Shown: positions 22,624 through 34,800 of the stretch, piece by piece
Numbering within the stretch: position 1 is the first letter of the stretch
Layout: each line of letters opens with the position of its first letter
DNA from: Thozetella sp. PMI_491
Taxonomy: Eukaryota > Ascomycota > Sordariomycetes > Chaetosphaeriales > Chaetosphaeriaceae
DNA length: 64,000 nt
Assembly: GCA_021432635.1 (NCBI GenBank)
Contig: MU270091.1
Coordinates: 124,001 to 188,000 of the forward strand
Direction of reading: 5' to 3'
Notes under the pieces: model-generated
What the model was told of the DNA's origin: nothing
Databases searched by the model: none
What the model saw: the letters and a program-made list of their open reading frames with translations, nothing else
Made by a program: the position numbers and the translations under genes

Positions 22624-23663
22624 ATGTCGACTCCTATAGTTGCCATCGCTGGATTCACGGGCAACCTGGCTCGTTTGATTACAGCCTCCCTTCTCGAAAG
22701 CCACCCGGAGATCAAAATCCACGGAATTACTCGCTCTCCAGCCAAGGTTGATGCCGCTATCCGAAGCTCGCCGAACCTAACGGTGTTTGAAGCATCCGCT
22801 TCCAACGCGGAAGCACTCGGCCAGGCACTTAAGGGTGCATCTGTGGCTATCTGCTGCTACTTAGGCAGCAACGAATTCATGGTCGAGGGACAGAAGACAC
22901 TGATAGACGCGTGTGTTACGGAAGGAGTACCTCGATACATTGCTTCGGACTGGAGTTTGAACTTCCGAGCATTAGAGTTCGGAGACCATCCAATGAAGGA
23001 TCCAATGAAGCATATACAGGCCTACCTCGAGGAGAAGGAGAAGGAAGGCAAGATCACGGCCGTTCACGTCTTGAACGGAGGATTCACAAATATTCTGCTA
23101 GGACCATACAGTGGTTATTTCCGACCCAAAGAGCAACTGTACCAGTATTGGGGCACGGGTGATGAGGCGATGGACCTCACCACATATCAGCATGCGGCAG
23201 CATTCACCGCTGAGGTTGCCGCAGATCCCAGCGCGGTGGGCTTCTTGAATGGTACGTAGGCATTCATGAGCACGCAGGATCTTGTCTAACTCTATCTCAG
23301 TGCTGGGAGACAGAAAGACTGTCAAGCAAGTAGCCGAAACATACGAAAGTGTGTACGGAGAAAAGCTCACACTGGAATGCTTGGGCTCGTTGGACGATCT
23401 GAAAGAGAAGATGACAACGAGTTTCAGAGAGTCGCCTCAGAATGAGCGGAAATGGATGGGCGACTTTTACTTGTAAGTTCTGAAGCTGCGTTTTTCTATC
23501 TTTTTTGCTCACCTGTTCACATTTTAGATACCACATGTTGAACGGCAAAACATCGCTGGAGCCTCTCCATACCACGCGATACATCAACGTCAAGCCCCAG
23601 AGCGTAGAGGAGTACTTCGCATCACGCCCCAAAGAAACCTTATCTAGCTACAGGTTATTTTAG
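22624..23663 (+). CDS. NmrA-like NAD(P)-binding oxidoreductase (isoflavone reductase family)
   Basis: Exons 22624-23251, 23301-23472 and 23528-23663 (311 aa) with good GT-AG introns (GTACGT...CTCAG, GTAAGT...TTTTAG). The ATG at 22624 gives MSTPIVAIAGFTGNLARLIT, a Rossmann nucleotide-binding loop of GxTGxxxR type at residues 8-16. Then come GITRSPAKVDA (second strand, NADP-type Arg/Ser), KGASVAICCYLGSN, GVPRYIASDWSLNF, and the C-terminal LGDRKTVKQVAETYESVYG segment typical of NmrA/PCBER-like proteins. Members are cytosolic reductases or NADP sensors. The substrate is unknown; the neighbouring Zn2Cys6 regulator could control it, which is inference from position. Confidence 0.88.
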
Positions 23664-24036
23664 ACACTGAAGCTAGAGAGGCCTTGCAACCGAGGTACAC
23701 AGATACAATTGCACTTCGCCGTGCTGTCATGGGCAGTCCCAAAGACCGATGCGTTTTTTATCTTCCTTATTAGAGATATCAATTACAAATGAAGTGATTT
23801 CAAAACAATTAGTTTCCAACTCCCCTATGAGTGTTTATTGTGGTATATTTATCTACGCATTGCACTGTGTCAATAACAATGTGATATGAACCGCTGCCGA
23901 ATATCCTTTTTCTCCATAGGATTCAGGAGAGGCTACTGGCTACTTGCGTCATGCATGCATGAATATTTGACTCAGGGGTGCCTAGAGCTACAACTGATGC
24001 ACGTAATCAGTCGTCAACTATCTGTACGTCCACTAT
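23664..24036. other. Intergenic between convergent genes
   Basis: 3' flanks of the reductase (plus) and the Zn2Cys6 regulator (minus); nothing else seen. Confidence 0.5.
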
Positions 24037-25359
24037 CTAGAACTCATCGGAGTGTAGCTGTTCGGATGGGAAACCAAGAAATCCTTGGATATGAGGACTA
24101 GGATGATGCCGCAAAACGCTTAGCAACTTTAAGCCTTCAGACCGGGCAGAGTTATGAATCCACCATTGGTCGATCCGTATTGCAATTGCATACCAATAGC
24201 AAAGCAGAAGCAGTGCCCTTGGCTCCTTTATCTCAAGCAATGTTGACAGAGCATTGAGACTCTTTGTAAAGCAGAAGAAGGGACCGATCATCTCATATCC
24301 GACCTCACACAACATTAGCCGATGAAGAGCATTGAGAGTCCCCCCATAAGCATTTGTAACACCCTTTGCCTCTGCATCCGAGCCACAGAGTCTCTCCAGT
24401 CCATCCATGATAGCGCGAGACTTGAAATGCTCAGCCATGGATATTGGGGGATCAAGGGCATTCGTACCGCATCGAAGGATGAGGGGCCGCCAGACGCTAT
24501 GGTCGATTTTAGATTGCAATCCGGGTACCTTTTGGAGCACATGGAACCCGTGCATCGAGCGTAGTTCTGCGATATGCAGGACCGGTATGTTCTTCCCAGG
24601 GAACTCGTCGGATTCTGAAGAGGCAGAGAGATTGTTGAATGCTATCATGGAGAGGAGCAGAGAGCAGGCAAAAATCGCGTCGTGATCTTCACTCCCAATG
24701 CTCTCAAGGGCGGCGGTATACGCCTCCAAGGAGCAATTGTAGTAGACAGCGCCGGCAACGTGGTATTTTTGTGTGCCTGATTGAGCGCTAGCCATGTGAT
24801 AAGCAGAGAACGAAAGAATAGCATAGCGTAGATATGGCGCCGCTACTGATAGGCGAGGCCCATCTTGCTGAAAAATTCTTTGGCAGTTAACTGAACCTAT
24901 CCAAGTAGGCTCATGGTGAATGAAGTGGTCGAAAAGCTCTATTGGCTTAATTGACCGGGGAAGTTGTTTCCAGGTCTCGGTGATTCGAGGATATGAGGCA
25001 TCCATGAAATCTACCGACAATTGGTTCAAATGTGCTATGGGTGGAGGCCTTCTCACGGGTGATCGTAACGTGTTGGACTGAGCGGCATAGGTACATTGGC
25101 GGTTGCTGTAAGTGCATTGCCCACATTCAGGCTTCTGCTCGTCGCACTTGAAATGCGTCAGGAGTCTAGTGAGTCCCATTTATATCTCAGCACTTACTTT
25201 TAAACGGCGCGTCTTGCATGTGCGACAGCCCGTTCGTGACTTGTTGGGTGGCCTTCGAGACTTGTATTCTTGACCGCCTCGGTCTCGCCTCGTGCTTGGC
25301 CCGTCGCGAATGAAAAACGAATTCTCAAATATTACTGTTTGATGGGCTGTGTCAGGCAT
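24037..25359 (-). CDS. Zn2Cys6 transcription factor
   Basis: Exon 1 is 25359-25198 and exon 2 is 25146-24037, with a 50-nt intron (GTAAGT...TTCAAG) that splits the zinc cluster in phase 0; 423 aa. The ATG at 25359 is the only in-frame Met before the cluster. The joined DNA-binding domain reads RTGCRTCKTRRLK followed by CDEQKPECGQCTYSNRQC, all six cysteines in standard spacing, with the usual basic region before it (SRRPPNKSR). The remainder is the fungal TF middle region: LFDHFIHHEPTWIG, YLRYAILSFSAYHMAS, YYNCSLEAYTAAL and LFACSLLLSMIAF-like helices. It is convergent with the NmrA-like gene, and a membrane protein gene starts 342 bp upstream on the other strand. A nuclear regulator; targets unknown. 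Confidence 0.9.
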
Positions 25360-25700
25360 GTTACAGACCTAGTGGAAGTACTAAATGCGATATCTCAGGA
25401 AGAGGGTGTAGCAAGCTTGGGCGTGCACGAGTCAATGAGGGCGGACAGTGCCGAAGCTCTCTCGATTTACCACGTATCTTGGAGGTGTATCGAACAACCT
25501 AACCCCTCTGAGGCGACGTCGGCTGGTTGGTAATCACGTGACATGTCAACAACGGTTCAGCCGGACCCGACTACGCGCCTGCGTGCGTGTTCTTCTTGGT
25601 TTCGTCCAGGCAGCCGTTGACACATTACACCTCGAGTAGTTAAATGCGTTTCTTCCTCGCTTAACTTGCACAAACGAATCCAAGCGAAAGCAAAATCAAA
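25360..25700. promoter_or_regulatory. Divergent 5' region of Zn2Cys6 regulator and four-pass membrane protein
   Basis: 341 bp between the two divergent ATGs; contains both presumed promoters. It includes an ATCACGTGAC motif near 25532 (CACGTG core). Confidence 0.45.
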
Positions 25701-26466
25701 ATGAGCGACCAGCGAACCACCGAGAGCACTCCGCTCCTCAGCCGCGATGTTCCAAGTCTCAGCGAGGACAAGGGGCTCGCAAGGCGCGCTACGGCCTTTC
25801 GTATTGCCACGATGACGTCTTGTGTCACTAGCGTCCTGACAGTGATCTTTGCCATCACGACCGTAGCGCTCGTCGCGGCTGGTCCGCCCGACTACTACCC
25901 CCCATCGGAGTTGTACTACTCGGCCGCACCTATTGCGGGCTTTGTATGTGGTGGAGCTCCCTCCCCTTTCCCCGTGGGTTCATGTCCTGGACTAACATTC
26001 TCATCTCCAGGCGATTATCGCAGGCTTGTATTCGGGATCAGTATTGGTCGACGGCGCACCGCTACGAGGCACAATCACCGGCATCCTTATTGATATCTTT
26101 GGCGGGATTTATGTCCTCTTCCAGAGCCTCTACATCATGCAGCAATTCCTGGGATTCCCCCACTATTATTACTCCGGGGGCAGATGCCGTCCTTTCTATG
26201 GTAACCCACCTCCCCCACCTACCGACTGTAAAGCTTGGGAGAAGAAAGTACTGCCGGTATTCGTGATATATCTCTTAATCGCGCTGGTCTTTGGGTACGT
26301 ATTTCTTTCTATCGGATCCAATGAGTTCTTATAGTGAGTGACTAATACTTGGGGTAGACTTGCACATGTTATGTTGCTTATTCTGCGAGCTTCTGGATAT
26401 AAGCCGCGCACCCGTGAAATACGGGTTACGCTTGTTGGAGAGGATGGGAACCCTATCCGCCGTTAA
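25701..26466 (+). CDS. Small four-pass membrane protein, unknown
   Basis: Exons 25701-25943, 26011-26294 and 26358-26466 join in frame (introns GTATGT...TCCAG and GTACGT...GGTAG) to 211 aa. A polar 35-residue N-terminus with TPLLSRD (dileucine-like) precedes four hydrophobic stretches: about 38-62 (SCVTSVLTVIFAITTVALVA), 75-90, 98-122 (GILIDIFGGIYVLFQSLYIM) and 155-180 (VFVIYLLIALVFGLAHVML). The C-terminus is basic and ends RTREIRVTLVGEDGNPIRR. Short loops and paired glycines recall small tetraspan proteins, but I do not recognise a family. It is divergent from the Zn2Cys6 gene and convergent with the permease gene (272 bp between stops). Confidence 0.72.
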
Positions 26467-26738
26467 TTGAGGTTAAGTGCACAAAAAGAGAAGGCCGATA
26501 CTCTTCCAAAAAAAAAGTACGAAAGTTGCTCTGCTACGCAAATGCGTGATGGATATATATTTGGTTGTACAGATGGCTTCTATAGTTTCTCTTTATGCAA
26601 TAATCTGCGCGAGTGATCATGCGCGGTAGCAATAAAAGATGCCCTTCCAACCGCACCGTTCCGTTACGAGCGCCTCTCGCAAGGAACAAAAACACCTCAG
26701 TTGAACATCTCAAAACGAAACGAAGTCATAAAAAGCCT

Positions 26739-28958
26739 CTAAACCTCGAACATTCGAGCAAACAGACCTGGCCTCCGCTCAGCTCGCTCAGCCCGACGTT
26801 CCTCGATGACTTTGGCATCGTTGGCGGCAATGATGTCCTCGCCCGTCTCGGGATGGTCCATCATAGACTCCTTGTGTGGGAAGAATCGGTTGAAGCCCCA
26901 GTAAAAGATGCCAGCAGCAGCGAAGGAGTAGATGTAGCCAATGTTGAAACTGCGCAGGTTGTAATATCAGTGTAAGTCCGATCAAGTCAGTGGCGAGGAA
27001 CGAAAGGGAGACTCACAGGTGCTGACCACCCTCAGAGACGCCGGTGGTGCCATCACCCGCTACAACGATGTTGTCGACAAAACCAGGAAGCGGGGGGATG
27101 CAGCCGATGAAGAAAGCAAGGACGGCGCGCCAGTTGCTGCCGTATCTCTGCGAGTAGCGGTACATGCCATGGAAGTTGTACATGTCAGGTACAGACACGT
27201 TGCCGCGTCGGACGATAAAGTAGCTATAACACGAGATGGACGGATTAGTGGATATGAATGCGGCAGCGTGTGGATTCAGGGGACGAACTCAGTGATGAGG
27301 ATCGATGTCATGGGGCCGAGGAAAATGGTGTAGCCGCCGAGGAAAGCAAGGAACTTTGCGGCCGATGCAAGAATTTTCCACTGCGTTTGTGGTCAGCGGG
27401 AGCACGACAGCATTGATGAGAAGCCGACTTACAGGGACAAAGGCCCAGCTACCAATGAAGGCAGCAAGCAGCTGACCGCGACGGATGTCGATGTACTTGG
27501 GGGCGAACGACATGAGATCATTGGCGGCGCTGATGGAGTTGGCAGAGATGTTGATGCCGAGGGTGACGATGATCAAGCCGATGGCGCCAAAGGCAGCGGC
27601 AGCCCGGCCCCCGTGGCTCCCCGATGCCATCCATAGGTCGATGATTTCAATTGGGTTCCAGATGATTCGGCCATATGCCGTCTGAGCAGCAGCGGCAGTG
27701 AAGATGCCAAGCAGACCGACAATAGCTGTTTTATCCATGTGGTTAATAAAGATCAACTTTGAGGTGTGCGGCGAGAACTCACTAAAGATTACCGGGATGA
27801 CGATGGCTTGGACGTTCTGTGCGCTGGGCTTGTTGGCATACCGAGAAAAGTCGGCAATGTTCAGGCCCAAGGTGGCGTAGTTGCCCAAGACTCCGTTAAG
27901 GTCTGCAAGAAGGGGCTCCAGTTAGAGGGAATAGAGCTGATTGAGAGAGCGCGTATCACTTACTGCTGAAGAAAGCCCACGCGAGGACCGAACCGCCGAT
28001 CTTGTTGTCATCCGTGATGACTGTGCTCGTGCTAATGGTGCCGCCAGCCTTGTGCAGCGTGTCGCCGAACACAGCCAAGAAAATGATGGGCGCAATGACA
28101 CTCTTGAAGCCGAAAAAGTATTGGACCTTGGTGTAGGGGATGCACAGGAAGGGAAGCTGGAGGAGGAAGTAGAGAACAAAGCCACACATTCCTGCCGTGG
28201 TGATTCCCTCATCCTCGGCGATGTGGTTGGGTATGTCGGCGAAGCTTGGCCAGATGGCTGTTAGCAAGACGGTCATGCATTGACCACCCGTGGTGGTTTG
28301 GACACTGCGGATCGTTAGTCCTCTGAGAAAATGGTGAGTAATTGGCTGGACAAACTAACCCGAGCCAGACGATGGCGAGGACGCAGCGGGACAGGACGAC
28401 GAAGTAGCTAAAGTAGTAGCCAAATGGCATGCGCGAGAGCACCGGGAACGGCGTGTGAAGCTATTTTGCGTGAGCTCGGCCGAGCCCATCGAAGAATGAC
28501 GTAACTCACGGTGGCACCCATCCTGCCGTTGATAGTAATAACGAGACCCATGAGCGTATTGCCCAGGACACAGGCACCGATTGCCATTTTCCAGCTGAGG
28601 CCGACGGCGATCATAGAGGACGCTGTGCCAGAAGATTTAGCCTCATTTCGCAGACGAAGGGCGGTGCTGGCAACTCACCGACTTCCCAGTTCGAGACGGC
28701 CCAGGCATCGGCCATCCAGTAGGCGACATAGGCGCCCCAGTTCCAGGTGCGCTTCGACGGCGGGATCGGGTCGAAATCGGCGTTGGAGGCATTCTTTGTG
28801 GTGGCAAAACTGCTCTCCTCTTGACGGACCTCCCAGCTGAAGCCGGGGAGGCGTCTCCTGCGGCTGGACACATAGCCGGCCTCGACGGCCTCCGCGTCGG
28901 AGGCAGCGGGGGAGCCAGTCTTCTCTTCGGCCGACAGTTTAGTCCCGTCGGTCGCCAT
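26739..28958 (-). CDS. NCS1-family nucleobase/uracil-type permease (Fur type)
   Basis: Nine exons joined by hand: 28958-28679, 28622-28510, 28460-28360, 28304-27964, 27902-27783, 27725-27433, 27380-27289, 27223-27017 and 26949-26739. Every junction keeps frame, giving 585 aa, near the usual NCS1 size. Recognisable NCS1 blocks in order are WNWGAYVAYWMADAWAVSNW (TM1, substrate-binding Trp), VGLSWKMAIGACVLGNT, INGRMGATLHTPFPVLSR, GVQTTTGGQC (TM3 region), IAEDEGITTAGM, NIADFSRYANKPSAQNVQ (TM6 signature) and GTISANS-like GINISANSISAANDL (TM8). The family imports uracil, uridine, allantoin or related compounds with H+ at the plasma membrane. Fur-type is chosen from the ISANSISAANDL and FSRYA blocks; the exact substrate is open. 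The exon 7 donor (GTTCGT) is non-consensus. Confidence 0.92.
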
Positions 28959-30902
28959 GGTGGATGCCGGTGGTATACGCTACGATGTGGTCAATTCGAT
29001 GCGGCGAAGACGCAAGAGGAAAGCAAGGCGAGGATGGGACAGAGAGGGATATTAAATATACCCAGCGCTCTGGGACCCGATAAGAGAAAAAAGGGAAATT
29101 TTAGCCATGAGCTGGCTGCACATCATCAAGAATCTCCATCGCTTCGGTAAGCAGACGTGGGAGAGCGATCCAGCGCGTACCAGGGTATCACCTATCAGGT
29201 GGCTGCGTCGGCGGAATCTTTAGTGGAAAAGATAAGCAGGTAGGCGGCGGCTGGCGGGCGACCGTGCCAAAATCCTCAAAAATCCCAGGCTAGCGATGAC
29301 ATGGAGAGCCAGGGTCGTGTGAGCAGCTCTCAGCAACGTACCAGCGGCTGCGGGGGCTTGGGGGGGAAAGGTTGGGGAAGCAGATACCGTGCAGCCTACT
29401 GCAGAAACAGGCGTCTCCGATTGGTCAGTAGTTACTCGATGAGATCGAGTAAGGTACTTCGTAATCTCCAATCTCCAAGCCCCAATCTTATCACCAGCGG
29501 CTGGGGAGCTATGCCTGATTAGCGATCCCCAAGGCAGTTTAGCGTTCCTTGCGCTATTAACTTGGCGCGCTTTGTCTCAGCGAGCAGTTATCGTTTCACA
29601 TGGTTATCAGTAAAAACCACCGCGCTAGAGGCGCCTCGACCAACGCCTCACCCAGCGCAGCGTTGGAGAAAAAAAAAAGGAAAAGCAAAGACAGGCCTGG
29701 CCGGGCCTGAGCGCTATCTCCCACACAAAGCCTGCAGCCCGCTTGACCGAACCGGCGGGAGCGGTACACTTCGTAGAGGCGCACAAGGCACGCGACAGAT
29801 GGATCCACGCGTTCCGGACCCCCGGTGTCCGGTGGCAACATGCAGGTCAGTACGTGCATGTCATTCATACAGGAGTACGGAATAGACGGCAACCCGCTGC
29901 GGAATTCGCTTCAGAGCTACATCCCATTTTTGAACTGCATGTTATAATGCTCTAGAAACGCTGCCTTCTCAGGCACTTATTAGCAGCCCTAGGTCAAAGT
30001 ACCGACTATATTGCCCGTATACAGCTCGCAGTAACATGAATAGCACCTGCCAAGAGGTATAGTTATCCGAGGATTGAGCCATCCTTCGCGGTAGAAAGAG
30101 CGCCGCTGTCAAAGGCAGCTAGCTCCTCGGGATAGGGGCAATCCAGAAACTACATCGAGTCAACCCCATCCATTAGAGCCAATAATTCCCGTGTAGAATC
30201 CCGAGTCGTCTGCCAGTCAGAATTTTCATGTCGATTAATTCTCTCATGTGCAGCTGCAGGAAGAGGGCGAGGCATGTCGAGTGGGGGTTCTACACGGCTA
30301 GGTCCGGGGTACGTTACACCGGGCTCTTCATGAGGCGCTTTTCCTTGGCTTATTAGCCCAGGGTCTCCTCGTCCCGACACAGGTAGGCACTGGCCCAGTC
30401 TTGCATTTTATGGATCGGCAATTGGGACCTCATCTCCGGTCGTTCACTTTTGAATGGAATAGTTCCAGTTGTACCACTCTCACGAACTCCGGGATCAGTT
30501 GCAGAAGTTCACGACGAAGAGAGCCGGAAAGGTCGCGAAGGCATGGCGAAGAACCGGTATCTATCAGCTCTTGGGTCTGTATTAAGACTTCGTGTTCGAG
30601 ATAGCCTCTCCATTGCTGTGTCTTCGGTGTAGTCTAGACATTATTAGTAGCAACAGAGATGAAAGGAGGCGAGAGAACTTTCATCTGGACAAGATGTCGT
30701 GTTCGGAGCACTCTGGAAACAAGACTGGGTTAAGCTTCTTCTATTTCTCTTCCTCCGCGACTGCACGATTCTTTCGATACTTCATAGCTCTCTCCTGGTC
30801 CAGCGCGTGCCTGGAGACGGGCTTTCCGGAATTTGACTTGCATATGTTATCCTTAGAAACACGTAGATGATTTGAAGCACCAGTCGCTTTACTTCATTCT
30901 AT
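28959..30902. other. Long intergenic region, relic-like near 30.6-30.9 kb
   Basis: About 1.9 kb without a supportable gene. Minus-strand words near 30600-30860 (ALDQERAMKYRKNRA, FPECSEHDIL) look protein-like but are interrupted and have no start or family; they may be decayed sequence. Confidence 0.4.
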
Positions 30903-31404
30903 CTAGCTGCTCTTTTGTCGCAATTCTTCTTCGGGTTCTCTCAAACGCGAACCGATCTGCGCAGAAAGAGTGAGATTAAGCATAAGTCCGCTCAAATCTC
31001 TTGTGAAATCGTCCTTTGGATCCGGCGTCTGAGGTCGGACTCGGGGTTTCCCGGCAGCTGATCTCTTTCCCCCGCCAATGTGTCGAGAAGCATTGCTGAC
31101 TGCCCTTGGGCCTGCCCTTGGATCTGGGCGGGACTGGCTCTTTGCTAGTTGGGAAGGAGCGGGGCTAGTTTCAGCCTCGCGGTCGATTCTATGTTTTTGC
31201 ACAAATGCATCTGCTTCCTCCTGTGAACGGAAGGATTGATGTTTGGAGCCCTTGTGTCCGTCCACGAGCGGCTTTGTCTCGCTGTTCTCAGGACATGTGG
31301 TCAACAAGTGGTCTTTTCCGTTTCCCTTGGAAAGAGAAAACCTACTCCCAGCTTGTGAAAACCCCAACCTGCTTGCCAATTGCAACTGCGTAGAACTTTC
31401 CCAT
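30903..31404 (-). CDS. Small protein with RNase H1 N-terminal hybrid-binding (viroplasmin-like) domain
   Basis: Exon 1 is 31404-31346 and exon 2 is 31281-30903; a 64-nt intron (GTAGGT...AACAG) keeps frame, giving 145 aa. An ATG at 31425 in the same frame would add seven residues. The join reads MGKFYAVAIGKQVGVFTSWD, then ETKPLVDGHKGSKHQSFRS, then QEEADAFVQ. This is the compact hybrid-binding fold found at the N-terminus of eukaryotic RNase H1 (consensus FYAVxxGxxxGIYxxWxxC...GxxxAxFKxFxxxxEA). After about residue 50 the protein is a basic, Pro/Ser-rich tail (RPDPRAGPRAVS) ending in a short helical segment; no RNase H catalytic domain follows. The usual cysteine after the conserved Trp-Asp is replaced by Thr. 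It probably binds RNA/DNA hybrids or dsRNA; cellular role unknown. Confidence 0.7.
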
Positions 31405-31870
31405 GATGCCTTGGGTATTGTTCATGAACTCAGGTAGAAGCTTAAATGAGAGGCTTTGGTGAATAGAGAGACACGGTTCTAAATGCGAGAAAATAGCCAT
31501 ATATGTATTGCGCTGGGCCCTCGAATGTCTGCAGGAGGCCCATCATGGGCGGGGGAGGCCCACCGTAAGCCAAGCCTTTCATGCGTGAGGCCTACCAAAC
31601 GTGCAAGCCTGGCGCCACATGCCGATACGTAGCCTGCCTCTTCAATGAAACCCTCCTTCATTATCAGCTTTCTGAGTCGATACTGCCCTAGTCTCAGTTA
31701 TCAAAGTCTGAGGCCGTCAACGGAGCCTTTGGCCTCGTCGACGTAAAAGCTTTGTTGCCTTTCCTTCGCTGAGAGATATGCCCAAGCTATAGGTATATAG
31801 GATAGCTAACTAAAATACATGCATAACAACCGACATTCTGCTTCATAAAAGTCGCAGGACGGCGTGTGGC
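31405..31870. other. Intergenic
   Basis: 5' flank of the hybrid-binding-domain gene and 3' flank of the protease-RRM gene; no other gene seen. Confidence 0.45.
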
Positions 31871-34800
31871 TTACTTCCCTAACATGTATTGCGGGGGCGG
31901 TTCAGGAGCGCCTCTCAGAACGCCACGGCTAGCTGTCTGCACTTTGAACGTCTGGTTAGAAGTTGGGTTTGGAACCCTGAATTTATTAAGAGGCAAATCC
32001 GGATCGCGATACCATGATTGTAGTCTAGCTGATTGTAGGCTAGCTGACAATCCAGGAGGGGGCCCGCCAGGCTTAGTGAATACGGGTGCTCCCTGGGCGG
32101 TGGTAGGCTGGCTCAGCGTTTGCCCCGAGCGTACCCCCAAAGGATTCTTGGAGAAGCTCAGGCGAATGCCGCCTTTCAGGCTGTTTTGTAAAGGTCGTCC
32201 ATACAGCTGATGCATGGCTTTGGTTGCAGATGATACGTCCTCAAACTCGACAAAGCACATCGGGCTGTTTGGCTTAGTTCGAAAGCATAGTCTCCTATAT
32301 CCGGGCTGCTCTGAGAATATAGCCTTTAGCTCTTCCTCGGAAGTATCAAGAGGTAGATTTCCAACATAGAGAGTGTTGCATGGCGGATTTTGATCGGCTG
32401 GATTCACAGGGGGGAAGTTGTATCCGCTCAAGGGTTGGTACGATGTAGGCTGTTGCGGATGAGTTACGGAGCCGTTATTTTTATGCGAGGGATGCCACGA
32501 AGAGGTGGCTGAGGAAGCAGTCGAGGACGGTGCAGTCGAACAAGCAGCTGAGGATGCCGCGGTGGATGAAGAAGCAGAGAATGTCGCGGTGTCAACGGGA
32601 TTTTGGATCAAAGGCGGGTTGACTGCGAGGATCTCGACAGCCATGTCGGCGTCGTTAGAGATGTTGCGTTTCCCGTCCAGCATTTTCCTAGCTTCGAAAG
32701 CACCGGCATAAGTACGAAACGTAAGAATGGCAGAGAGAAACCCAGAATCTTCCGACCGTTCCATAGGAAGAATCTGAATGGTAAGAAGTTCCTTAGAGAA
32801 GATCATCATCAGGCGCAGGGACCCCTCCGACGTTATAGGAGGTAGACGTCGAATCAGGACCGAGGTCACGAAGCCGGCCAGGTTAGGCGGGGGGGCCAAG
32901 GGTGTCCTCGTCGCATGCGTCGCATCGCAATCAGCACCAGACATGACTGATCCTGCCGATTGATATGGCGCTTGCGATGAAGGGCCTACAAGCCGAAGGG
33001 ACTGGAAGCCTGGCAAAACGTGCAAATGCGGGGACTGCATAGGACGAGAAGAGGTTATAGGGTCACTTTCTGTCGTCGGTGCAGAGGCATCAGAGGGGGG
33101 AGGGCAAAATGGATCTGCAATTGTTGGAGCTGGAGGCCAGGTCGGAGCCGTGTTCGGTGTTGCCTCATCCCCGGCTTCCATGATTTCAGTCGAGCACAGT
33201 GGAATTATGCGCTCTGGTCCCACAAGTTCATCGTAAGATGGCAGAACTGAATCGAGTTGCGCTGGGCGAAGACGAGTCCAGGGTGCAGCAGCATCGATGT
33301 TAGCCTCCCTGTGCATCTCTTCCTGATATCGTGGAGACTCCCAGTCGTCGATGTCCGCTTTAGAGAAGCTCGTTGACTGTTGTAAAGTACTTATTGGCCC
33401 AGGCAGGCTGATGGTTGATTCGGGGAATCTACGTCGAATCTGTTCAAAGATCGCAGCATAGGGGCTGATGTATACCTCTCCAATGGGGTTGGAGCCGATT
33501 ACGTGGCCATAAATAACGCCTGTGGCCGCATCAACAACAATCGACCCCGAGTCGCCTCTTGTCAATTCTGTAGGCCGATAGGTTAGCCCGGGAACGGATC
33601 TAGGTTATTAGTAGTAACCAACTGTTTTGATTGTCCAGCACCACTGTCCACACTGCCGACGGTCGTCTGCCGTTGATGGCTCCCAACACCGAAGTTCCAG
33701 GTTGAATCATCCCTTTCCGATGTGTTCCGCATGTGATAATAACAACCGGTGTCTCCTGATCAGGCTGAGATTCGGCCACTCTCGATAGGAAAACAGGTTT
33801 CGAAGAAGCGACCGAAGGGACCAGCAAGTTCGGACGCCAGTCATGGGGGTCAGTCAATCTAACGAGAGCCCAGTCCAAGTCCAGTTCATCGGACTCGTTG
33901 AGTTCCCGAGGTGTAGGGTACAGTGCCAGCAATGATTTCACATCCTCCAGTTGTCTGCTAGCTGTCGGTCGATTGCTGTAAGACTCTTTCACCAAAGCTA
34001 CGGGGCCAACTTCGAGGATCTGTTCGCCCTCTGCTTCATCTTCCTCGAAGCTCTCATACTCGACATCGTCAATGAAGTAATCACTGTCTCCTATATCTTC
34101 ATCCGAGGGATCAGTGTCCGACCCATAGAGGGTTTCCTTGCCAGCGTCAGTAAGTTTGGCTCCACCGTCCAGGGAAGTAGTAGTAATAAGCTTATGGGCT
34201 AGGCGTCTTTTAGATCTCTCCGCAGCTTGAAAATCGCTCGATAACCAGAATGCGTGGAGAGTGGTAATGGCATACCATCTTGAGCCAATCCTTATCGTGC
34301 AGCCAACCGTGGAAAAGCTGGGTTTACCGCGCAAAAACTCGACGATGGAGCCGCACATGGTAAGCCCAGGTGCCACAAGTCGAGAGAGATCCGATTGTTG
34401 CGAAGGGCCTGTCGGTCGCCGATGCAACTGAACTGTTGTTTGGCCCCAGAAAAGGGTCCTAGGGATACGCTGGCGCCAAAAATATATGTTGAAGAATGGC
34501 TTATGGTCCTCTGAACCTGGCATCTGACTCGAGCTCCAAGGGTATTTTCGAGAGCGTCGACGGAGGCAATACTGATACTTGAGTTCCTTACTCGTCAGCA
34601 ATGCATTCAAGGCTCTAAATTCACTCTGACGGCAGAAAACTAGTATCGATGGATGTGAGTCCGTAGCCGAAGTTCCGCACATCTTAAGAGTGTAGTCAAT
34701 GAACTGGATATTCTCCTCGAGTCGTGGATCCTGCTCGGTATTGTGCTGGAATATATTGACTACTTCGCGAAATCTTTCTTGGAATTTTACGTCGATAAGG

